DNA of 64,000 nt from Miscanthus floridulus (GCF_019320115.1 NC_089591.1:18268502-18332501); one strand, 5' to 3'; numbered from the stretch's first letter, positions 1 through 13,813 are shown. The notes: generated from the letters alone by a model not told the origin. Numbers and translations are program-made.

Positions 1-977
1 ACTGAGCCCAAGGGCAGGCTTGGCCTGAGCATCCTGGCATCTGGTGTTCCAGATTGTGCGGCGCAGTACGAACCCGCGAAATGTGTACCGGAGTTGTACC
101 AAAGGTGACCTAAGACTATCGTGGCTGATAGATCTGGGTTTGTGTTAGGAATAAATTCCCAGCTGGTTGAAATCGATTCGAATCGCCGTCTCTCCCGGAT
201 AGTGAGAAACTTGGCTAGCTCCAACATCGTAGTAACTGTGTTATGAAACATGATGGTTCAGATGAATATGGAATTATAATACTTGCTATGGTTACTATTG
301 TATGATTCTAAATAATATACCACATGTTTGGCATAGGATAGTTGCTAACCTAGAAATGGATAGTTATAATTAACTTGATAAAAGAATCACAAGTGTACAA
401 AGGTTAATTGCCTTTTTCGCAAAAATGTTGTCAAGTTACGTCCACTTATACAGCCTTGCATAATCCTTGGAGTCATTTTATTTCTGGTTCATGACGGGTA
501 AGTCTAGCTGAGTACCTTCTCGTACTCAGGGTTTATTTTCCCATTGTTGCAGATGGCACTGTGTATCATGGTTATTGCAAGAGTTGCTTCTATCCCGCTG
601 TGGATGAGGAGTAAGCCGTGGGCAGGCTTCCTTAGTAATTCCTATCTTTGCTTTTGTGGACCGTGATCTGGTTTGGCACTGTATTAAACTATGTTGGAAA
701 ATTTTATCTCAAACTTATTTGCTTCCGCTTTGTTTATCAAACTTGTTTTGTAATAACTTTTATTCGTACTCTGATGATGAAACGTATCTGTGAACTTTAT
801 GTAATATGTGGCATGTAGGTTGAATCCTGTACGATCTTGGTTGTTGTAAATCGTTTATCGAGACCCGTCGCGGTACTCGACGGACTACCGGGTTTATATG
901 GGTTCAAGTATGACCGTGCGACCGCTTGCGGATTGCCATTATACTTGTATTCTTATAAATTGGTCGGTTCTGCGACA
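1..977 (+). mobile_element. 3' part of a long Gypsy LTR, sense orientation
   Basis: This stretch matches, in reverse orientation, about 9170-10080 of the complete antisense LTR further right. Shared landmarks include the block around 90-220 (with the TCTCCCGGATAGTGAGAA region) and the block around 440-620 (GACGGGTAAGTCTAG, then TTGTTGCAGAT). It ends at GGTTCTGCGACA, with the CA terminus of an LTR, and the next bases are not a primer-binding site. It is therefore a 3' LTR or a solo LTR whose beginning lies outside the window. Assignment to a Tekay/Del-like chromovirus rests on the TGTAACACCC-type family and great LTR length and is inference. Confidence 0.6.
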
Positions 978-3900
978 ATACTTATCGACTCTCGGCCTGA
1001 GGTGAGCTACTCGGCTTCATGGTCGGTCTTCGGACACGGCCAACTAAGAGAGAGGCATGCGTTCAACATGAACAGGAAAGGCTCCAAGATTCAGTCCTTA
1101 AGCGACACATACGGAGTCACTACAAACCGGCAAGCCTCCGTCCGGTCTTCATTTTAAATTAAAACTGGTTCTTTTCCATGATAGCAAATATAGCCAACCA
1201 TGCCATATGTATCTTCCTATATCTCATAGGTGACAGGAAATCACCTTACTTCTACCGTGTTAAAGCAGGGCTAAGCACTACACGAGCCTGAGCTACATAG
1301 GATTCAGGGTAACAATATCTGGACAAGGATTGGATAACCAATGCAGCAATTGTTTGCATCCAACACCTAAACTTAATGCAACAATATATATATGTAACAA
1401 TAATATTGTAACTGCATTTCAGAAATTAGGAGGCTTAATATGCTCCGGGGCTTGCTTGGGATCCGACACAAGTCAGTTCGGTTAGGTTGCACCGTCCTGG
1501 TGACATCTCAGGTCCTAGCACTTGCTTCGTCCTTCCATCTTCGGGATATATCCACCAAACCAAATCTTCGGGTTTGGCTCCAACATCGCATCCTTCATGT
1601 GGTGCATCTAGCGTACCTAGATGAGATGCAATATGCAAGTGCATAAATATGAAGAATAGTACCATGAGACGCATCACAAAATAGCAAGCAAGACAAGCAT
1701 AGTTTACACTAACACACTTAAGTACTTTGTGATGCTTAACTTAAACATCACACAATCTATCATGCTAAGATGGCAAAGAAGATGACAACACCAAGCATGA
1801 CACAAGTTTCCCAAGATCTCAGGTGCTCTAACTCAGTCATCATTGAAGGCATAAGTCACACTTAACAATATACAAGCAAACACTATAATTGGAATCTGCC
1901 AATTTCTGGACATGCAAACAGCAGCTACAAGATTTAGCTATAACTGGAGTTACACAAATCCAAATGACTTGCAAGAAGACATTTTGGAAAGCTTATGAAA
2001 TTACATACATTTCATCTATAACCATCACAGCATGATTCCCAAGTTAAGTAGGTCAAAATTATACCTTTACAGAAACTGGTCCACAATTGACAGAGAGCAG
2101 CCATTTCTGAAACCCAACTTTCAACAGGCATAACTCACAAACCACAGGACCAAATACCACCAAATTTTAACATCAGCTAGATACATGAATTATCTACAAC
2201 TTTGTTATTATCACCAAAAGCTCATTCAAATCCTAACTGGATCAAACACTAGCATCTTTCAGATCTGCTCAGAGTACAATCAAAACCAGACAGGAGACTT
2301 AAAAGTCATATAACTCCTACACTATCAGGCCTATGGCCTTACAATTTGAACACAAGCAAGACCATGGAATTTTCTACAACTTTTGTATTCACTACAACCA
2401 TAGCAAACATCATTCACACCACGAAAATAATTGCACAAGCAAAACTGCAAATGCAATCCAATCAGCAATGGTACAGAAAACTGATAGGAACTTAAGAGAA
2501 GCATAACTGGAGTTCTAGATCCCCAACAAACATGAACCATAACTTTTTAAAAATCTTAGGAAGTTACCTACAACTTTCTTATTCTCATATTAAAATGATT
2601 CTATAGTTATAAGGGTCAATTAATCCAATAATTGCATCTCTGTCCAAAACATAGACAGAAACTGACATGCCACTTTAAACAGTTATAAATGGAGTTATAC
2701 ATGTCCAATAAATGTGGTTCTAGACTCTTTAGAAATCTTATCAAATTCTAAACAACTTTGTTGTAAACACCTAAAGCTAATTATACTAAGAAGGTCCCAC
2801 AGTACCAACAAGGTAACCCTGTCAGAGTTTGGGCAGAAACAGCCACTGATATTTAAGCAAGTATAACTCAAGATCTACTTAACCAAAAATCATGACATTT
2901 AGCTTTTTGAAAATCTTAATAAAAGTACTACAACTCATGTATTATCATAAAGTAATGATTCATAACCTAACTAAGCCAATTAATTTAATCTTGCAGACCT
3001 ATTCAGAATAGGGGTAAGACAATATAGGTAAATTGTTATTTTTATAGATCTTAAAATATCAAGCCTAAAATACTGAAATTTTTACCAGACATCACTAATC
3101 ACATCAGTAACACTCCATAAAAATTTCACATTTATTTGAGTAAAATAACTGCAGTTATAAAAAAGACAAGACATGACTAGCATTAAGAACCTAACTGCAT
3201 AAATCTATTTTTACAGCTAAACCTTTAAACTAAAACATGTAATATTATAGATCTAGTGCACATATAATTTCACAAGGATTCCAAAAAGTCCTCATTTACT
3301 ATTTTACGATTTTTCTACAAATTACTATGAATTTTCAAAGTTCAGCACAAAATCTGCCATTAAAAGATTAAACCGAAAAGAAAACGCTTTTGCATTGGGA
3401 ACCCTGGACTTTACTCAAATCAACCAAGCCCGTAAATGTAACTTCTTGTGTCTAGCTATTTTACAAAGTGAACACGTTAAAAATTTTCTATTTACGATCA
3501 GACCCTTCTTCTTCTACAGATCGAGCAGACGAGAGGCAGAGAGCGCTGCGGCCGTCGGACCGGCCAGCGGCTGCCTCAGCTGGCTGGGAAAAGGGCACCG
3601 CGGTAAGGGGGGCCGGTGGCCGCGGCCACGCCCTGGCCACGCCCTGGCCCGGTCTCGGCCAGTAGGGGCCTGCTGTGCCCAGCCACGCACGCAGGGAGGG
3701 TTGCGCCCATGGCTGCCCACGGCGACGAGCGGTCGGCAGTGTTGGGTCGAATGAGCACGCGTGCCATGGTGGAGAAGGGAGAAGGGAGCGACGGGGTGGA
3801 GCGAGCAGCAAGGCATGGCGCCACAGAGGGGCCAGGTGGTGGTTGGGAGAAGCTCTGTCGGGAGCCAGCCATGGCGGCGTCCGCGCGCAGCCTGGAGAGG

Positions 3901-5102
3901 GGGCGAGAGAGTGGACCGAGAGAGAGGGGAGGGAGTGAGCGAGGGACAGAGGAGCTCGGGCGTGCGATTATGGAGGAGCAGGAGCGCGACAGTGGCAGGG
4001 CACGCAGCAGCGGCGCACGGCCATGGTGGGATGCGAGCTCTGCATGGCTGCCACGCGCTCTCCCTTTGGGGAATTTCCTAGAGCACCTGGCAGGCGATGA
4101 CGTGGCTACATTAGAACCAAGTTTTGAGCATCTTCGGGGCATATTCGGTTCTAGGCGCCTTAAGCAAAGTGGCTGATCTCTAAGTCCTCTCCAACATTCG
4201 TTAAGGGTAATTGGCCATTAGGGCTGCAGGTTAGTGGCTAATTAAGCCCCAAAATGACAGTGTCAGTGCCTTGATAGCGGTTAAGTAAACGCAAAATTTA
4301 GGACCAAAACGAAGTCAAACTTAGCCCAACTTTTTATATGCTTTTCTCCATAATATAACCTTCAACTTTTATTTTTGGACTAACTCAAGTTGCTTAGCAA
4401 AATTTGGAGAACGCGGAATGCCAACGCTGATGTTAATGAAATTCCAGACTTAGAATAATTCTAAGTGCTGAAAACAACAGCAAATTCAATCTTGTGACCT
4501 CGATTTGACTTACTTCCAAGCTGATCTAGCACTTAGTCCAAAAACCAAGTTTGTTCTACATGATATGGAATACAACTTTCATTTAAGGTCCAACCTCAAA
4601 ACTGGTATAGAACCTACTGTTCTACTTTGACCAAAGTAGGATCACGATGAAGCTTAAATTATACTTTTTGATCCATTGGAGCATTTTCTGGCCACCTGCT
4701 CAACATGAACCCTTCATAACATTTGTTCATGAGTGCAAGTAGAATTGTTTGAGCAAGGTACCAAGGTTTGGTTGACTTCATAGGTTTCCATCCACTTGAT
4801 AAAGCAATTCATGCAAAGATATGACTTATCATTTCATGTGACTTTTTGATTCCAAACTTCATGAAACTTTTCCACGGGTCTAGATGGATGCCTGTGGATG
4901 TAATGTACATGGAATAAGCATGTTTAACATTACTCTTGCATAATCTTAACAAGGGTCCATATATAAGCAAATGTGCGTGGCCTAAGTTTAAGTTGGAGCT
5001 CCATCATGTAGATTTGATCTTGACACCTTCATTACCACTCGACATGTCATGTTTGAGCTCAAACCCATTGCTTAACTGGTGACAAACACCTAGGGTGTTA
5101 CA
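978..5102 (-). mobile_element. Antisense Gypsy LTR (copy A), interrupted at its left end
   Basis: From about 1000 onward the sequence runs parallel to 10200-13813, for example the GAGCTACTCG blocks at 1011 and 10229 and the CACCTAGGGTGTTACA ends at 5087 and 13798. On the minus strand the right end reads TGTAACACCCTAGGTG, a typical 5' LTR terminus. About 2000-3200 holds diverged tandem units carrying an ACAACTTT-type motif, and 3500-4080 is GC-rich and gene-like in composition only. No protein of its own is recognised. The left end abuts a sense LTR of the same family, which probably inserted into this one. Confidence 0.6.
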
Positions 5103-6104
5103 CCAGCGTCCGATCAATTTGACTGGAGCATCCGGTTACCCCGAGCAGTGCCCAGTGAAGGGGTACAACTGCTCTATTTCATGGGGGCTTCTATTTGAGC
5201 CCCATGGTCGGCTCAAGCTTACTCTCTTGGCCATTTGCATTGACATAGCAACCTTGTGAGCTTAGCCAAAGCCCTCCCACTCATCTCCATCATTGATTCA
5301 TCATCTTTGTGAGATTGGGAGAGAATCCAAGTGCATTGCTTGAGTGTTTGCATCTAGAGGCACTTGGTGTTCGTGTTTCGCTGCGGGTTTTGCTTGTTAC
5401 TCTTGGTGGTTGCCGCCACCTAGATGGCTTGGAGCAGCGAGGATCATCGAGCAAAGGTTGGTGATTGTCTCTGGCTCTGATCATGGTGATTGTGAGGGGT
5501 TCTTGACTTTTCTCTAGTAGAGAGCCAAAAGGTACTCTAGTGGATTGCTCGTGGCTTGTGTGATCCTCATTTTGTGTTGGTTGTGCGGCACCCTATTGAG
5601 GGTTTGACGTGTGATGCCAATTAGCGTGTGAACCTCCAAGTGAGTGAATCACCACAATGAGGACTAGCTTGTCGGCAAGCAAGTGAACCTCGGAAAAAAA
5701 TCATTGTGTCATCATTTGATTCCGAGGTGATTGGTCTTCATTGGTATTCATTCTTGTGATTGATTGGTTCACTCCTCGACTCGGCGGTATAACCATCTTG
5801 CTCACTCTCTTTACATTACCGCAAACTAGTTATCAAGCTCTTTAGTGTAGCTAGTTGTGAGAGCTTGTTAGTTTAGTTAGTGTGGCTCTTTAGTTAGCCT
5901 TTGAGAGCACACTAACTTAGTGTAGTGACATATCTATTGTGTGGATAGAAACTATATAAACTAGAATTGTGGTAGGTGGCTTGCTTTTTAGTAGGCTAAC
6001 GCAATACTTGCTTCGCCTCATAATTGTCTAACCAGTTTGTTAAGTATTGTTGTAGAATTTTTTTAATAGGCTATTCACCCCCCTCTAGCCATTAGGACCT
6101 TTCA
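5103..6104 (+). mobile_element. 3' part of a Sirevirus-type Copia LTR
   Basis: The segment ends in a polypyrimidine block CACCCCCCTCTAGCC followed by ATTAGGACCTTTCA. This parallels the end of the intact Sirevirus LTR at 46364-46395 (CACCCCCCCTCTAGGC then ATCCTTTCA). The text upstream (a glycine-rich-codon-free leader with repeated TGTGAGAGCTTGTTAG-like phrases) also matches the inverted fragment at 58960-59395. There is no 5' LTR half and no internal region next to it, so it is a fragment. It separates the antisense LTR A from the antisense Gypsy gag. Confidence 0.6.
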
Positions 6105-6110
6105 CCTTCT

Positions 6111-6951
6111 TCTAAGGTGGCCGGTATTTTGGAGCATGTGGGCGGTATTGGGTTCTTGCCACCACTGGAGCTCTCTACTGAGATGCACTGGCTTCAAAGG
6201 CCCTCTTGCGGCTCTTGGATGCAGCATAAATATTATTATGATTCTCTTGTGTGAGCGCATCACTCACAAATTCATTGTAGGTCTCACTCTTCTTATTTGC
6301 TAGAGTCTTCATCAACTTTGAACCTAGTCCACTCTTGAAACTTGCAATCTTCTTAGCATCGGTATTCACAAACTCAGGCCCATACCTAGAGAGGTTGTTG
6401 AAGGCATGCAAGTACTTAGTGAGACTTTTGGTGCCCTGAGTAAGCCTCATAAACTATGTATGTTTCATGCTCATAAGACCTGGGGGAATATGATGCCCCC
6501 TAAAAGTAGCCTTGAACTCATTCCATGTAATCTAAGCATTAGCAGGGAGGGCAGACAGGTAATGAGTCCACCAAATGCCTGCTGGACCATCCAACTGATG
6601 TGAGGCATATTCAGCCTTCATATGCTCTGTAACTCTCAAGAGATGAAACTTCTGCTCAATGGTATTGAGCCATTCATTGGCTTGCAATGGCTCCTCTACC
6701 TCCTTAAAGATAGGACGTTTAGTGTCCAAAAAGTCCTTGAAATCACTGTACTGATTTGGTTTGGGTCCCTAAGGTTGGTCCCATCCCCGTCCACGATCGG
6801 TGTTCTGCGTAAGCCCACATAGTACTTCCCCCATAGACCATTGGGTCTCTAGGAGCTAGGCCATCATTTCTGCTGGCGTGGGGTACGGTGGTGGTGGGAG
6901 ATCATCATCACCCTCATGACTGGTATCGGCCCATCCACGAGTGCGAGTCAT
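6111..6951 (-). pseudogene. gag: Gypsy retrotransposon gag, decayed
   Basis: Read on the minus strand from an ATG at 6951, the broken frame gives a short acidic/proline-rich leader. It is followed by a retrotransposon gag core: WLNTIEQKFHLL at about 6660, then a tract ending GIWWTHYL at about 6560, then YGPEFVNTDAKKIASFKSGL around 6370. This is the helical capsid-like arrangement of plant Ty3/Gypsy gag. Several in-frame stops interrupt it (for example near 6887, 6531 and 6453), and the gene stops abruptly at about 6110 where the Sirevirus LTR tail begins. No zinc knuckle, protease, RT or integrase remains, so no function is expected. Confidence 0.7.
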
Positions 6952-7329
6952 CTGCAAAATTGCAACAACAAGTAATTATTGGATGATATCAAGAGATTGC
7001 AGAAGAATTGTATAATCATGCCATACTGTAATTACTGGAGAGAATCTCAAATTCGTAGAATAACACAGAGGCACAATAATTCATTTCCTCAACATAACAT
7101 CACCAATTGGACCACTTATCGTACTCGCAACGCGTTCCGTACATGCCAAATTTTTTTTGCCCAAAAACAACTAGGAATTCATTAAAAAATGCAATTACCA
7201 CACATATTACATGCACAGTCCCAATAACATCAAAGGGGTACATCATGAAATCGAAACCTACATTACAAGTTCATTACATAAGGATCGAAGATAGAGAGCT
7301 ATCGCATCTAGCTAGATACTATAGCTAAG

Positions 7330-8359
7330 CTACTCCTCGGGGTGGTCGCTGTTGATGTCGGACACACCATCACTATGGTCATCCTCAAAAGGCTCAATCT
7401 CCTCTTCAAGCTCGTCCTCGGCGTCCACCTCCATGCCATCGTCCTCAGTAATCAACATGTTGGGATCTTCTTCCACCGCTGGAGTTGGAGGAAGAATTGG
7501 GTTCACCATGTTGTTGAGATGATGAACATCCAGCTGAAGCTCCTCAATCTGGGGTATAAGTTCCTGCTCTCTACGATCAAACTCCATTGCCTACCTAGCA
7601 GCCTAAAACACAGTCTGGATCCTAGCTGCCTCCCTAGTCTCAGCAAGGTGAATGACCTCGTCCCTCTTAGCACGGACATCCTATAACTCAGCCCTAGCTG
7701 CATCTCTTTCGGCAATAGCATGGACAAACTATCGTCGACAAGCTTTCAAGGCTGTCATATAATTACCTATCTCATTTTGAGCTGCTCTAACTGCCCTTCG
7801 ATGCCTACGCACACATCCTCGCATCCTACGCTGTGCAGCCTGTGCTCTTTGGAGCTCTTGCATACAGCTGATGTAGCTATCCTAGCAAGAGTAAAACATC
7901 CACATAACTGCGTACATGGCACTCATGGCAGCATTACTACTTCCTGCTCTTTCATCCCGGTCTCTTACCAAAGCATTACTACCTAGCTGGGTCCAAGCAG
8001 TCTGTGATGTATCCACTCGAGGGAAAGATCCAATGGGCCCATTGACAAGCTCATCACCGAATTCCTAACAGATTTTGCCTGAGAACTTCAAAAGCAGTCA
8101 CTTGGGCACCCTCCCAAGGGGTCTGTCCATCTAACTCGATACTCCAGCCTTACCACTGAGGGTTGTCCACATGGGTGGGGACAGTGACCCGCACATCACA
8201 CCATCGTTGTCCCTTAGTTACCACTTCACTCCAAAAGTAGCGAGGCGGTTCAGCATACCCGATAGAGTGCAGTACCCTCCACAGCAAGGTGGGAGTCCCA
8301 AACAGTGCCAAAAAGGTGTCGCTTGCAACAGGGGCTCCTAGGGCTACCATCTGTAGCAA
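7330..8359 (-). pseudogene. Upstream ORF of the antisense Gypsy element, decayed
   Basis: Two open pieces on the minus strand appear to belong to one broken ORF that precedes gag. The first (8359-8150) encodes a segment with TPTLLWRVLHSIGYAEPPRY and a WCDVRVTVP stretch. The last (7587-7330) encodes a glutamate/aspartate-rich C-terminus ending HPEE. Similar leader ORFs occur ahead of gag in long-LTR grass Gypsy elements, as far as I recall; their role is unknown. Stops and frame changes between the pieces show it is dead. The sequence just before its apparent ATG reads TTTTGCTACAG, which resembles a 3' splice site. Confidence 0.45.
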
Positions 8360-9155
8360 AATGTTACAATTTAGTGAGAAAACGCAATTATAGAAAAGAG
8401 TTACTTAACAATAAGATCTTGCAAGGGGGAGGAACAATGCAATGATATGAATGAATGATGTATCATGATGTATGCTCGTTTCATACGTCCTCATAAACTT
8501 AGAAAAAATAAATCCTATGACATATGCGGTGGCATACATACGTTCTCTCAATATAATCGTAACTAAATGAGCTACATATTTCATTGTTAGTGTACCTGCA
8601 GAAGATTCATTTTAGCCCAACCCAACAATTATATGTACAGAAAGCTAAATCTAGGCTCTAAGTTGAATATCAAGGATAGCAAGGTATCTAAGAAAGCAGT
8701 AAACTAAATACTTCCATATATATACTTCTGTATCAAAGCTACCCGATGATCAGTTACACTACCCACAATTAAATACGCACCATACACACATGCAAGCATG
8801 CATATACAACTGTATCACAGCTAGCTCTCCCCGATCTCACGCTCACATCTTGCGGTCCTACCACTTATCAACTTACCTTCTTACCTGGGCGTAGAGGCAT
8901 TCAATCCATACATTACCACTCAAATAAATGACATCCATACAATAGCACACCGTATGGACAAAAAAACCCATATTAGTACTTAATTAGCCACCTAATAGTC
9001 CTTAACTAGGCATAAAGGAGATGACCACTAGCACACCATAGTTTTACGTTCAGTCTTCAACACTCTAAACTTATTACTACAGTTGTAGAAATTAAGTTTA
9101 TAAAACAAAAACCTTTGTTTTAATTACACATGTGATAAGTTTAGAGTTGAATCCT
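8360..9155 (-). other. Untranslated leader of the antisense Gypsy element
   Basis: This AT-rich stretch lies between the decayed upstream ORF and the mutated primer-binding site. I see no coding potential, no repeat with a clear unit and no insertion boundary in it. Its position makes it the 5' leader of the element, read leftwards. Confidence 0.4.
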
Positions 9156-9167
9156 ACTCCGATGCCA
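9156..9167 (-). other. Mutated Met-tRNA primer-binding site
   Basis: On the minus strand the bases just after the LTR end read TGGCATCGGAGT. The standard plant initiator-Met site is TGGTATCAGAGC, so this differs at three positions. It lies 2 bases inside the LTR boundary, which fixes the direction of the element and marks the 9170-13813 LTR as its 5' LTR. Confidence 0.5.
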
Positions 9168-9169
9168 GT

Positions 9170-12100
9170 AGTAACAGAACCGTCTAATTTATAAGAGCAC
9201 AAGTACAATAGCCACCACCTAGGCAGTCAAACCATCACACTTGAGCCCATATAAATTTGGTAGTCTGTCGAGTATCACGAAGGATCTCGAATCAACCAAT
9301 ATACAAGCCAAGATCATACATGATTCAACATACAAGCCACATGTTACAACAAGTTCACAAATAGTTTGTCATACATCGGAGTTCCATCACAGTTGTTACA
9401 ACAACAGTTTAACAATAGTGGAAGCAACATAGTTCTAAATGACATCAACAATAGTTTAGATACATAGCTAGTTTTCACTAGTCATCTCCAACTAAAAGCA
9501 CAAGGGTGAGATGATATATAGAATGACCCTGCCCATGGTCTTATTCCTCATCCATTGTAGGAGCAAAGCAGTGCTTACAGTAGCCGTGGTACATCACATT
9601 ATCTGCAACAATAGGGAAATAAACCCTTAGTATGAGAAGGTACTCAACTAGACTTACCCATCATAAACCAAAAATAAGAGGCACAAAGGATCATGCAAGG
9701 CTTATAAGTGGAGTTAGTTGACATCCTTTGCCTACAAGCCAATATTTATCTAGTATCTTTTAACTTTGAAATAACAAGTTTATTATTCATGTCCCATTCT
9801 AGATTAGCATCTATCCTATGCCAAACATGTTGTGTACCATTAAATCATCACAATAGTAACCATATCAAGTTGAGCATTTCCATAATCCACATAACCATTA
9901 GTTTCATCAGTCACTACGATGAAGGGGGCTCATGTCAAGTTCTCACTATCCGGAGAGAGACGACGATTCGAATCAATTCCTACCCTAGCTAGGGAATTAT
10001 TCCTAACACACAACCATACTCTCCCCGTCAGGGTCGCATCGGGTCACCTTTGGTACAACTCAGGTCCAAATCGCGGGTAAGACCAGCGTCGTACCCTCAA
10101 AGATACTACCAATCTACCAGGAAGCTCGGGACTCGAACCCGCCCTTGGACTCACACCATTGGCTCTTTGCACATCCTTACTACCTCCAATGTGTGCACTT
10201 TAACTGCTCGTGTCCCCAGGCCTAAGTTGAGCTACTCGACTTCGTGGTCGGAACGACTTATCCTGCCAACTATGTGAGAGCCATGTGTTCAACATGACAA
10301 GAGGGCCTCCAATGGCCGATCCTTAAATGACACAGACTGGGATCACTATAAGTCACCACACCTAACATATAAAATTCCATCCAGGTCTCCACTTATTCAA
10401 CATCACCCGGTTATGTTCCTTGATAGCACAATATAGCCAACCGTGATCAAGTCACCACCTATAGCTCACAGGTGAAAGGAAAATCACCCGACTTCTACTG
10501 GTCTAAGCATGGCTAAGCATAAAGGTCGATCATAGACCTACATAGGATTCAAGATAGATATTTCTGGACTAAGGAAAGTATATGCAACAAGTGACTCCAA
10601 TCAACTCCTAGTACTTAATGCATTAACATAAAAAAGACTCAAGTTGGTATTAGAACACATAGGATGTTAGAATGCTCTAGGGCTTGCCTTTCACAAACAT
10701 GGCCGATTGGTGGTCAGGGCACTCTAGGAGATGATCAACTTTAGACTCGCCTTCGCCTAGAGCTTCTTGGTGCTGAGCTTCCTGGATCTCCTCTTATGGA
10801 TCGGCTTCGAGTTCCACCCACATGATTTCTTCCGCTGCACCTATTGCATGTATATGCACAAAGTAAGTATCATGGATGCATAAGGATTGTGAATGATATG
10901 ACATGAGAACATGAATGATTCTATGCTGATGATTATATCAAGTTACTTAGATGTAACCAAGTTGAATTCTTATTTACTGAGTAGGTGCATATCTCTTCTC
11001 TAGAATTTTCAAGAATCCACACTAAGTCCATTTCTGGACCACAACACAATAGCTATAAGTTTAGATCATAACTGGAGTTTTACTCAACCAATTGCTGTGA
11101 TCTAGGACTTTCTGGAAAGCTCATAAAATTGCCTACAACTTTCATTTAGTCATCAAAAGATGATTTAATAGCTATCTAGGTTAAACAATTCAATCATCCA
11201 GATCTATTCAGTAGACAAGCAAATTCTGACAGCAGACTTGTAATAGCTATAACTCCCAAACCATTTAGTATATTACCATGAAATTTGACACAAGTAAGAT
11301 AAGTAAGTTATCTACAACTTTGTTAATAACAAGTTTCACAAAAAATGTAATTATCATCATGAATTTATCAATATAACAGAAACTACTCCTACAACCATCT
11401 AGCGGAATTATAAAGCAATAATTAAGTAGCTGCTTATAACCAATCAACTTCAAGCACAACTACCATTATCAGCAGATCATATGCATCACAAGGACTACAG
11501 AAAACATTATGTTTATGCCAAACTAATGTATTTAGATACCATTATTAATTTCTTTATATAATAAGGTGATTTATGAGATAAATATTTCTAGTGATCCATA
11601 GATTTTGAGAAAATTACAGTAGCATACATATGACCCCAAAAGTCTACTATGCAAATTTCATGCCAATTGGATAAGTATAGCCCTCTATACAAAAATGATA
11701 AGTTGCTTAGGTTTATTTTAGCAAAAATAGTTTAGCCTATTGAAAAGTGTCAAGCAACATATTTCATATTTTTCTTAGCTTCCCAAAAACCCACTAACAC
11801 TTCACAAAAATTTGCATGGCAATATGTTACTTATTTTTATCCTTATGAATTTCCTCAGAAAACACCATTTATTAAAAGATAAATAGAAAGACCCTACTCC
11901 AATCAAGTTTACTGCAAGTTTAGTATTTTTCCTAGCTAGACCATGTCAATACAAACTCAACAAAATTTGAATCACAATTTTTGCACATACCTAGCTCAAG
12001 TTATGCATTTTTCAAGATAGAAACCATTTAAAAAGCATTTAACTAGCTCCATTTTATTCTCCTAGAAAAATACTAGAAATAGTGCATTGCATACTTTTAT

Positions 12101-13813
12101 CAAATACTACACTTCATGATGAATCCAACAAAATTTGGTTCACCCCATTTGGACACTCCTAGCTCTAGATATGAATTTTTGAAACATGCATTCAAATTTG
12201 TGAAAACAAATAAGAAATTAATCACTACACAGACTGACAGATGGGGCCCGTTGGTCAGTAGGACCCATGTGTTGACGGCTACTCCATCCTGGTGGCTTGG
12301 CGCAGCACTACGATGAGGATTAGACCATGGTGACGTAGTGGAAAAGCTTGGCCGCGTGCATGGCCAAGCGGCAGCGCACGATGCAGTTGTGGAGGGGCTC
12401 TCCGTTCTAGCTAGCCGGCAGTGAGAGAGGAGTCTTCGTCTAGCCTACTAGATCTAGGTCACAAGGCCGTGCAGAGACAACTAAGAGCGGGGACTGGAGT
12501 GACCTCAAGATGGCTGGCCGTGGTGAGCTCAAGCTCACGGCCATGGCGGCCACGGCGGGAGCGGCGATGTGTTCCCGCACGACTATGGTGAGCTCAAGCT
12601 CACGACGAGAGCGGACGGTGTGTTCCCACATGACTGCGCAGTAATGTCTAACCTAGTTCCTGCCTAAGCATATGGACCACAAATCGGCTATGATGGAATG
12701 GCGTGGCTACGGTGAGCCGAGCGCGTGGTGGCAGCTCCAGGTGATGGCGCTGTGGCGGCGAAGCGAAATGCGCCCTTACCCTAGCTCAGCAAGTGGGGCT
12801 AGCGGGTCGGGGTGGAAGAGGTGTCGATGGCGGAGCTGCTGGCGAGCTAGGATTGGGCTGGTGGTGCAACGATGGCGACGAGCAGGCACGGCCGAGCGAC
12901 GGTGATGGCGTGGTGGCACGGTGCTCCGCTGTGCCCTGGCGTGGGTGAGAGAGAGCAGGGTGCGAGGGTGAAATGGAACGAGCAGCAGAGGCACATGCCT
13001 TATCCCTCCGCACTGGCCTGACCGACCGGGCCGGCACTGACGTACGGCCGCCACATGGCGTGCCTGGCCTGCCCCCGGTCGGCCACTGACACCGGCGTCG
13101 AAACAACATCTGGCCCTGATGAACTCGACTGACAGAGCGATTTCACGCGATCGTTACTCCTAAACCGTTCGTCCTTTGCAAAAACTTCTTTAACAAGAAT
13201 TGTAAAGCTACACGAGATCTACAACTTTGATTAAATGAGTTTAGTCTAGATCGGCCTAGTTTACAAACTACAGCGCGTCAAACACAGGTTCATTGAAACG
13301 GTAAACCAACTCTAAGACTTAGAAAATTTTCAAAGTTGAGAACAGTAATGCTATTGCTACTTGTGGATTGTTTTTTAGTATGCTATGCACCGAATTAGGT
13401 CTTGACCCAAAAATAAAAGTTGTTACTCAAGTCAAGTACTACAACTTTGCTTAAGGGTGCACTGCCATGCAAACACTCTATGCTATAGTTCAACTTAGGT
13501 CAATCATGCAACTTGAAAATGATAACTTACACTATAACCATGACTTAGAGGCCAAGTTGGTCCAAGTCATGAATACCAAAGTTGTTCCAAATGGCATTCT
13601 AAACATGTTAAAGGTACTCCTAGGGTCCCACAAACATTTTATACATTAGCCACATGCAAACCCTAGCATATGTAAAGCATTGAGTAACAAACACATGTGA
13701 TATAAGCAATCATAGAGATAAACTTTGAGATGCTCATGCTCATGAATGATCAATGATGCTTGTGCTCATGCAATGCCAATGCCAAATGCATGCTTAACAC
13801 CTAGGGTGTTACA
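9170..13813 (-). mobile_element. Antisense 5' LTR of a Gypsy element (copy B, about 4.6 kb)
   Basis: On the minus strand the right end begins TGTAACACCCTAGGTG and the left end closes near GGTTCTGTTACT, next to a mutated Met primer site. The length, about 4.6 kb, is at the long end for plant LTRs and fits Tekay/Del-like chromoviruses (inference). The 9540-10080 part is the inverted partner of 60-620, and the 10200-13813 part is the parallel partner of 1000-5102. A GC-rich domain at 12300-13100 contains only spurious open frames. The 5 bases after the right end are CAGGA; the partner duplication cannot be checked because the 3' end of the element is gone. Confidence 0.65.

Noticed and set aside
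3395..4176. Overlapping frames on both strands in a GC-rich stretch
   Set aside because: They lie inside an LTR, overlap in all phases, are Arg/Ala/Pro-rich by composition and show no conserved motif. The parallel LTR at 12300-13100 does not keep the same frames.
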